From contig DVIM01000165.1 in NCBI GenBank assembly GCA_018711265.1, positions 1 through 53,423 of the forward strand: a stretch of DNA of 53,423 nucleotides, read 5' to 3'. Within the stretch, counting starts at the first letter, position 1. Each line of letters starts with the position of its first letter. Below, piece by piece: positions 48,383 through 53,423 of the stretch. The notes under the pieces are model-generated. The model saw nothing but the letters and a program-made list of their open reading frames with translations. It did not search any database and was not told the DNA's origin. A program made the position numbers and the translations under genes. Source of the stretch: Spyradocola merdavium. GTDB lineage: Bacteria; Bacillota; Clostridia; Christensenellales; UBA1750.

Positions 48383-49498
48383 ATGTCCATCTTCTTCCTG
48401 GTCCTCGACGGCTGCGCGCCGGAATACTTCACCGCGGAGACGGCGCCGCGCCTGCACCGCCTGGCCGGGGCGCACGGCTTCGTCAAGCGCGTGCAGTGCG
48501 CCATGCCCTCGGTGACCAATGTCAACCACGCCTGCCTGCTGTCCGGAAAGTGGCCGGAGGAGACGGGCATCGCCGGAAACTACGTCTACGACCCCAAGAC
48601 AGGGCGCGAGGGCTTTCTCGAGGAGCGCGGCTACATGCGCGCGCCCACCCTGCTGCAGTGGGCCCGGCGCGCGGGCGGGAAGACCGCCCTGCTCACGGTG
48701 AAGGGCAAGATCCTCGGCGTGTACGGCGAAGGCGCGGACATCGGCCTGAGCGCGGAAAAGCCCGACCCCGCCCTGCTCGAGCGGCTGGGCCTTACGCCGC
48801 CGCCGGACATCCGCAGCGTGGACAGCACGCGCTGGATTCTGGAGGCGGCATACCGGTGCATGGAGGCCGAAAGGCCGGACTTCCTGTATTGCACGACAAA
48901 CGACTGCATCTTCCACCACTTTGCGCCGGGGGCGGCGGAGGCGCGCGAGCAGATCGCCGCGGTCGACGAGTGGGTGTCCCGCCTCCACGACGAGAACCCC
49001 GGTCTGTCCATCTACATCACGGCCGACCACGGCATGAACCAGAAGACGCGCCTGATCAACTTTCAGGCCGTCGCCGAGCGCGCGGGCTTTGCGCTCTACT
49101 GCCTGCCCCCGCTGAAGGACCGCTACATCGAAAACCACGTCTACCAGGAGGGCGGCACGCTCTATGTGTTCCTGAAGGATGCGGCCCGCGCCGCCGAATT
49201 CGTCGACTTCGCCCGCAGCCAGCCGGAGGTGGAACAGGTGCTGACCGCCGCGCAGGCGGCCGCGGCCTATCACCTGCCCGAAGCGGCGATCGGGGACTAC
49301 GTGCTCCTGGCGGCCCCGGGCTGCGCGTTCGCGGAGCTTCCGGGCGAGCGGCTGCACACCGAGGCGTCGCGCACGCATGGCTCGCTGTACGAGCGGGAGA
49401 TCCCGCTGCTGGCCATTCACCCGGCCGCAGGCGCGGAGGCCTACCGCTTCTCGAAGGACGTTGCGGCAATCCTCATGGAGGAACGCACGGATTCCTAG
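48383..49498 (+). CDS. Alkaline phosphatase superfamily hydrolase, phosphonoacetate-hydrolase-like
   Basis: The 371-residue protein has LVLDGCAPEYF (Asp9), the nucleophile segment AMPSVTNVNHACLLSG (Thr45), CTTNDCIFHH and TADHGMN near residue 212. This order matches phosphonoacetate hydrolases and nucleotide pyrophosphatase relatives, two-zinc enzymes that cleave a C-P or phosphodiester bond. No other phosphonate genes are present, so a sugar-linked phosphodiester is an alternative. ATG 48383 is 39 bases after the UroD-family gene. The next gene has its own promoter. Confidence 0.8.
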   Translation: MSIFFLVLDGCAPEYFTAETAPRLHRLAGAHGFVKRVQCAMPSVTNVNHACLLSGKWPEETGIAGNYVYDPKTGREGFLEERGYMRAPTLLQWARRAGGKTALLTVKGKILGVYGEGADIGLSAEKPDPALLERLGLTPPPDIRSVDSTRWILEAAYRCMEAERPDFLYCTTNDCIFHHFAPGAAEAREQIAAVDEWVSRLHDENPGLSIYITADHGMNQKTRLINFQAVAERAGFALYCLPPLKDRYIENHVYQEGGTLYVFLKDAARAAEFVDFARSQPEVEQVLTAAQAAAAYHLPEAAIGDYVLLAAPGCAFAELPGERLHTEASRTHGSLYEREIPLLAIHPAAGAEAYRFSKDVAAILMEERTDS

Positions 49499-49531
49499 GC
49501 AAAAAGCGCGCGGCGGGCGGCGGATTCCCCG

Positions 49532-49560
49532 TTGACCATTCTCCCGCGCGGCGCTATACT
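49532..49560 (+). promoter_or_regulatory. Promoter of the dehydrogenase - FAD oxidoreductase pair
   Basis: TTGACC (49532-49537), 17 bases, TATACT (49555-49560), 36 bases before ATG 49597. Confidence 0.82.
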
Positions 49561-49596
49561 GTAAGCAGTTACATTTCACGTGGGGAGGCACGGAAC

Positions 49597-50754
49597 ATGG
49601 AAAAAGTTCGTCTGGGCATCATCGGCGCGGGCAACATGGGCTCGGGCCACATCGGCAACTACAAGAAGGGGCTTCTGCCCGAGATCGAGATCACGGCCGT
49701 GGCCGACCGCCGTCAGGAGCGGCGCGACTGGGCCAAGGCCGAGCTGGGCGATGCGGTCGCCATCTTCTCGGAGGGCAGCGACCTGATCGCCAGCGGCCTT
49801 GTGGACGCCATCCTCATCGCGGTGCCGCACTACCAGCACCCGACGCTCGCCATCGAGGGCTTCCAGCACAACCTGCACGTGCTCTGCGAAAAGCCCGCGG
49901 GCGTCTACACCAAGCAGGTGCGCGAGATGAACGCCGAGGCCGACAAGCACCCGGATTTGGTCTTTGGCATGATGTTCAACCAGCGCACAAACTGCGTCTA
50001 CCGCAAGATCAAGGAGATGATCGACGGCGGGGAGCTGGGCCAGCTCAAGCGCGTCAACTGGATCATCACCGATTGGTACCGCACGCAGTACTACTATGAC
50101 TCCGGCGCCTGGCGCGCCACCTGGGACGGCGAGGGCGGCGGCGTGCTGCTCAACCAGTGCCCGCACCAGCTCGACCTTGTGCAGTGGCTCTGCGGCATGC
50201 CCTGCCGCGTGCGCGCCTTCCTGCACGAGGGCAAGTGGCACGACATCGAGGTCGAGGACGACGTCACCGCCTACCTGGAGTACCCGAACGGCGCAACCGG
50301 CGTCTTCATCACCTCCACCGGCGACGCCCCCGGCACCAACCGCCTGGAGATCAGCGGCGACATGGGCAAGATCGTCTGCGAGAACGACGAAATCTGCTTC
50401 TACAAGAACGAGGTCTCGGACATTGAGTTCTGCAAGACCGCGACCGAGGGCTTTGCCAAGCCCGAGTACCAGTGCATCGAGGTCGACACCGACGGCCGCA
50501 ACCTGCAGCACGTGGAGGTCGTCAACCGCTTCGCCGGCGCGATCCTGCGCGGGGAGGCCCTGGTCGCCAACGGCCGCGAGGGAATCAACGGCCTGACCCT
50601 CTCCAACGCGATGCACCTGTCCTCCTGGCTGGACAAGACCGTGGACATTCCCTTTGACGAGGACCTCTACCTCAGCGAGCTCAACAAGCGCCGCGCCACC
50701 TCCCGCGCAAAGGAGGACAAGGGAATCACCCTCAACACCGAGGGCTCCTACTAA
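49597..50754 (+). CDS. Gfo/Idh/MocA-family oxidoreductase
   Basis: The 385-residue protein has the Rossmann start RLGIIGAGNMGSGHIGNY, then CEKPAGVY with the conserved Lys, MFNQRTN, and GGGVLLNQCPHQLDLVQWL with the catalytic His. The family oxidises or isomerises sugars, inositols and nucleotide sugars with bound NAD(H). The substrate is unknown. ATG 49597 follows GGGGAGG. A partial terminator separates it from the FAD gene. Confidence 0.92.
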   Translation: MEKVRLGIIGAGNMGSGHIGNYKKGLLPEIEITAVADRRQERRDWAKAELGDAVAIFSEGSDLIASGLVDAILIAVPHYQHPTLAIEGFQHNLHVLCEKPAGVYTKQVREMNAEADKHPDLVFGMMFNQRTNCVYRKIKEMIDGGELGQLKRVNWIITDWYRTQYYYDSGAWRATWDGEGGGVLLNQCPHQLDLVQWLCGMPCRVRAFLHEGKWHDIEVEDDVTAYLEYPNGATGVFITSTGDAPGTNRLEISGDMGKIVCENDEICFYKNEVSDIEFCKTATEGFAKPEYQCIEVDTDGRNLQHVEVVNRFAGAILRGEALVANGREGINGLTLSNAMHLSSWLDKTVDIPFDEDLYLSELNKRRATSRAKEDKGITLNTEGSY

Positions 50755-50788
50755 ACCACAGAGAACCGACCGCCGGTCGGGAATGACG

Positions 50789-50814
50789 AAAGGGGGACTT
50801 CGGTTCCCCTTTTG
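50789..50814 (+). terminator. Attenuating hairpin between the dehydrogenase and FAD genes
   Basis: AAAGGGG and CCCCTTT close a stem with a TTCG loop (inner C-G, A-T and G-T pairs), ending in TTTT. It probably lowers read-through into the FAD gene, which has its own ribosome site. Confidence 0.65.
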
Positions 50815-50838
50815 CCATCGAGAGGGAGGGAAGACGAG

Positions 50839-52575
50839 ATGAACACGGCGTTCCCCACGGTCGAGCACGAGGCGGACCTGTGCGTCGTGGGCGGGGGCCT
50901 TGCGGGCCTTTGCGCGGCGGTGAGCGCGGCGCGGCACGGCGCGCGCGTGCTGCTGATGCAGGACCGGCCCATGCTCGGCGGCAACGCCTCGAGCGAGATC
51001 CGCATGTGGGTCTGCGGCGCGCACGGCGACAACAACCGGGAGACGGGCCTGCTCGAGGAGATCAGCATGGACAACATGGCCCGCAACCCGGACAAGAACT
51101 ACTCCATCTGGGACGGCATCCTCTACGAAAAGGCGCGCTACCAGCCGGGAATCGAGCTGCTGCTCAACTGCACCTGCCTGGACGCGGAGATGGCGGGCAG
51201 CTCCATCGCCGCCGTCACCGGCTGGCAGATGACCACGCAGACCTTCCACCACGTGCGCGCGCGGCTGTTCGCGGACTGCTCGGGCGACAGTGTGCTCGCG
51301 CCGCTGACGGGCGCAGCGTTCCGCGTGGGGCGCGAGGCGCGGGACGAGTTCGGCGAGGACATCGCGCCCGAGCGGGCCGACGCCAAGACCATGGGCATGA
51401 GCGTGCTCATCCAGGCGCGGCAGGAGGACCATCCCTCGACCTTCACCCCGCCGGCTTGGGCCCATCGCTACAGCCGGGAGGACCTGCTGCCCTACCGCCT
51501 GCCCAATATGGAGGACGAGACGGAGAACTTCTGGTATATCGAGCTGGGCGGCGAGGGCGACGCCATCCGCGACGCGGAGGCGGTGCGCGACGAGCTGCTG
51601 CGCGTGGCCTACGGCGTCTGGGATTACGTCAAGAACGCGCCCGAGAACCGCGAAAAGAACGCCAACTGGCGCCTGGACTTCCTCGGCATCCTGCCGGGCA
51701 AGCGCGAGAGCCGCCGCTACGTCGGCGACCACATCCTCACCCAGAACGAGGTGCGCGCCGGCGGCGCCTTTGCGGACATCGTGGCCTACGGCGGCTGGAC
51801 CATGGACGACCACGACCCCGCGGGCTTTGCCTCCAAGGGCGCGCCCAACATCTTCCATCCCGCGCCCTCGCCGTTCGGGATTCCGTACCGGTGCCTGTAC
51901 TCCCGCAACGTGGAGAACCTCTTCTTCGCCGGGCGGAACATCTCCGTCACGCACACGGCGATGAGCGCCTCGCGCGTCATGGCGACCTGCGCGCTGCTGG
52001 GCCAGGCGGTGGGCACGGCCGCGGCCGTGGCCATCCAGCGCGGAACCACGCCCCGCGGCGTGTACGCGGAGCACATCCGCCAGCTGCAGGACCTCTTGCA
52101 GGAGGACGACTGCTACCTGCCCGGCCTGCCCCGGCGGGTGAGCCGGCTCGGCAGCCTGGCCGCGGACTGGGAGGTCCTGCGCAACGGCTGGGACCGGCCC
52201 ATCGGCGGGGCGGACAACGGCGCGCACGCGGCCCTGGGCCAGGCCGTGACCTTCACCTTTGCCGGGCCCACGCGCGTGCGGGAGCTGCGCGCGGTCTTTG
52301 ACAGCGACCTGAACCGCGCCGCCTATCCGCACGAGCTCGGGCGGAACATGATCTGCAATCGCCGCCTGGGCCTGCCGGACGCCTTCGTGCCGCCGTCCAT
52401 GGTGCGCGCCTTCCGCGTGGAGGACGAGAGCGGCCGCGTGCTCCTGCAGGAGGAGAACAACTGGCAGCGCCTGTACCGCGCAGAGCTGGACGCGGTGGTG
52501 CGGGAGCTGCGCTTTGTGCCCACGGCGACCTGGGGCGCGCCGGACGCGCACCTGTTCGCGCTGGAAGTGCGCTAG
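50839..52575 (+). CDS. FAD-dependent oxidoreductase
   Basis: The 578-residue protein has the dinucleotide fold ADLCVVGGGLAGLCAAVSAARHGARV (12-37), RPMLGGNASSEIR and a second FAD contact NLFFAGRNISVTHTAMSASRVMATCALLGQA (about 355-385). A ~170-residue C-terminal domain with beta structure (FTFAGPTRVRELRAVFDSD) may bind carbohydrate. Members of this group are frequent in polysaccharide utilisation loci with unknown substrates. ATG 50839 follows GGGAGGG. It ends the locus before a long terminator hairpin. Confidence 0.88.
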   Translation: MNTAFPTVEHEADLCVVGGGLAGLCAAVSAARHGARVLLMQDRPMLGGNASSEIRMWVCGAHGDNNRETGLLEEISMDNMARNPDKNYSIWDGILYEKARYQPGIELLLNCTCLDAEMAGSSIAAVTGWQMTTQTFHHVRARLFADCSGDSVLAPLTGAAFRVGREARDEFGEDIAPERADAKTMGMSVLIQARQEDHPSTFTPPAWAHRYSREDLLPYRLPNMEDETENFWYIELGGEGDAIRDAEAVRDELLRVAYGVWDYVKNAPENREKNANWRLDFLGILPGKRESRRYVGDHILTQNEVRAGGAFADIVAYGGWTMDDHDPAGFASKGAPNIFHPAPSPFGIPYRCLYSRNVENLFFAGRNISVTHTAMSASRVMATCALLGQAVGTAAAVAIQRGTTPRGVYAEHIRQLQDLLQEDDCYLPGLPRRVSRLGSLAADWEVLRNGWDRPIGGADNGAHAALGQAVTFTFAGPTRVRELRAVFDSDLNRAAYPHELGRNMICNRRLGLPDAFVPPSMVRAFRVEDESGRVLLQEENNWQRLYRAELDAVVRELRFVPTATWGAPDAHLFALEVR

Positions 52576-52591
52576 GCGCGTTTCCCCCCAA

Positions 52592-52645
52592 AAAATTGAC
52601 CCAGGATAAGAGATCTCATTCAATTTCTTATCCTGGGTCAATTTT
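52592..52645 (+). terminator. 19-bp terminator hairpin at the edge of the GC-rich region
   Basis: AAAATTGACCCAGGATAAG (52592-52610) pairs perfectly with 52627-52645 around a 16-base loop; the stem starts in A and ends in T, so it can act in both directions. GC content drops sharply from here on. Confidence 0.8.
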
Positions 52646-52948
52646 ATTCTGTTACTTTTGTGAAAAAATAAAAAGAAAAAATATACTTAGCAAGGAAAAG
52701 CGAGCACATATGTGCAATAAAATGGAAACACATTCAAAAAGGCGAAAAATACAGGAAAAACAAATGGATTTCCCGAGAGGTTTCCGTTTGTGTTCCGCAT
52801 AGAAAAACAAATGAAATTAGAATTTCGGTTTATTTATTGCGTATATATGTATGAGTTGAAAATATTTCAGAAATGTGTCATACTAATTTTCGTAAATTTC
52901 CTGCCGCGCGGCCACCCGCGCGGACAACCAAAGAGAGGTGCAAAGTCC
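52646..52948 (+). other. AT-rich intergenic leader with promoters and dyads
   Basis: No gene fits this 303-base stretch. It holds a possible promoter (TTGTGA 52658-52663, 18 bases, TATACT 52682-52687), a 12-base palindrome GCACATATGTGC (52704-52715) just downstream, an imperfect inverted repeat around 52750-52797 (ACAAATGGA against TCCGTTTGT), and a second promoter close to the gene. Composition is far more AT-rich than the rest of the window. Confidence 0.6.
52856..52884 (+). promoter_or_regulatory. Proximal promoter of the surface-protein gene
   Basis: TTGAAA (52856-52861), 17 bases, CATACT (52879-52884), 64 bases before ATG 52949. Confidence 0.7.
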
Positions 52949-53423
52949 ATGAAACAACAACCCATGGCGCGCAAGCTCCTGGCCCTGTGCCTGAGCCTGC
53001 TGCTGGTCCTCGCGTTCGTCCCGACGGCGTGGGCGGAGGGCGAAAAGGCACAAGTCGGCGAAAAAAAATATGCAACCGTGCAGGACGCAATCAATGCGAT
53101 TCAGAGCGGTTCGGAAACCGGTACCACGATCCAGCTGATTGCCAATTCGACCACCGCAGTGACTATCGATGCCAGTGTCTCCGTCACGATTGACCTGGCG
53201 GGCTTCTCCATGACGGCTGAGGAGGACGTCATCAGCAATCGCGGCACGTTGGTCATCAATGATAGCAAGGGAACTGGCAGCGTAACAACTAATGCAGCTG
53301 GCAAGGGTGCTTTGGTCAACTATCCCGGAGCGACCGCGACCATTAGTAGCGGTACTTTCACGGCTACTGGATGGTATACGCTCAAAAACCTCGGCACCAT
53401 GACCATCAATTCCGGCGCGACCA
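52949..53423 (+). CDS. Secreted beta-helix-like surface protein, 3' end outside the window
   Basis: The frame begins at ATG 52949 (AGAGAGGTG site 8 bases upstream) and is open to the window end; 158 residues are visible. A signal peptide runs from MKQQPMARKLLALCLSLLLV to about TAWAEG. Then comes KYATVQDAINAIQSGSETGT and rungs with a recurring pattern (VTIDLAGFSMTAEED, LVINDSKGTGSVT, ATISSGTFTATGWYT, GTMTINSGA), typical of right-handed beta-helix or pectate-lyase-like adhesins of gut Firmicutes. Codon use after the signal peptide is clearly more AT-rich than in the rest of the window. Cell-wall anchoring motifs would lie beyond the edge. Confidence 0.78.
   Translation, partial: MKQQPMARKLLALCLSLLLVLAFVPTAWAEGEKAQVGEKKYATVQDAINAIQSGSETGTTIQLIANSTTAVTIDASVSVTIDLAGFSMTAEEDVISNRGTLVINDSKGTGSVTTNAAGKGALVNYPGATATISSGTFTATGWYTLKNLGTMTINSGAT

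Noticed and set aside
1..53423. CRISPR arrays, insertion sequences, prophage or rRNA
   Set aside because: No regularly spaced repeats, transposase or integrase motifs, phage structural genes or rRNA sequence were seen on either strand.

Overview
The window is GC-rich bacterial DNA (roughly two-thirds G+C, except for the last 0.8 kb). Gene content and signals point to an anaerobic Gram-positive member of the Clostridia, probably from a gut-like habitat. The evidence is a glycyl radical enzyme remnant, YesM/YesN-type sugar sensing, ABC sugar importers without a local ATPase, lysine-riboswitch control of diaminopimelate synthesis, consensus sigma-A promoters, AGGAGG ribosome sites and many intrinsic terminators. 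I see no rRNA, CRISPR array, transposase or prophage genes. The species cannot be named from this sequence alone.

Layout. 0-1.2 kb: tRNA-Ala(CGC) and a decayed fusion of sugar-transporter fragments. 1.2-7.0 kb: sugar-acid and sugar metabolism, with mannonate dehydratase, a MATE exporter behind an attenuator-like leader, and an FGGY kinase - GntR - deoC operon. 7.1-9.7 kb: a large predicted RNA-associated protein (DUF3825-like plus S1). 9.8-12.4 kb: lysine riboswitch, dapA, and a dapB fused to aspartokinase-type ACT domains. 12.4-15.2 kb: a DUF1002-like secreted protein, an HD protein, a WYL regulator with a likely operator, and a small Cys-rich protein. 15.2-24.2 kb: a 5'-truncated glycyl radical enzyme, a lipoprotein, dipeptide epimerase, TspO, a HAD phosphatase, a four-gene membrane/export operon ending in a 39-residue protein, an iron-sulfur aldo/keto reductase and tag.

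24.2-32.9 kb: an ABC sugar importer (binding protein and two permeases), a 74-residue membrane protein, and an operon of SGNH hydrolase - YesN regulator - YesM kinase - sugar-binding lipoprotein that looks like a three-component sugar sensor. 33.1-36.6 kb: a serine hydrolase, a FliB-like protein and a PHP phosphoesterase. 36.7-39.4 kb: tRNA-Leu(GAG), then a redox group of DUF4405-like membrane protein, flavodoxin and radical SAM/SPASM enzyme. 39.7-42.8 kb: an envelope-signalling group around an OmpR-type two-component system. 43.0-44.4 kb: a second MATE exporter. 44.5-52.6 kb: a same-strand series of HAD, APH-like kinase, GH29 fucosidase, UroD-family protein, phosphonoacetate-hydrolase-like enzyme, Gfo/Idh/MocA dehydrogenase and FAD oxidoreductase, read here as a glycan or modified-sugar utilisation locus. 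The window ends inside a secreted beta-helix-like surface protein preceded by an AT-rich leader.

The best candidates for something new are the DapB-ACT fusion under lysine-riboswitch control, the leader RNA before the first MATE gene with two mutually exclusive foldings, the DUF3825-like/S1 protein with its own structured leader, and the small membrane operon ending in a 39-residue protein.
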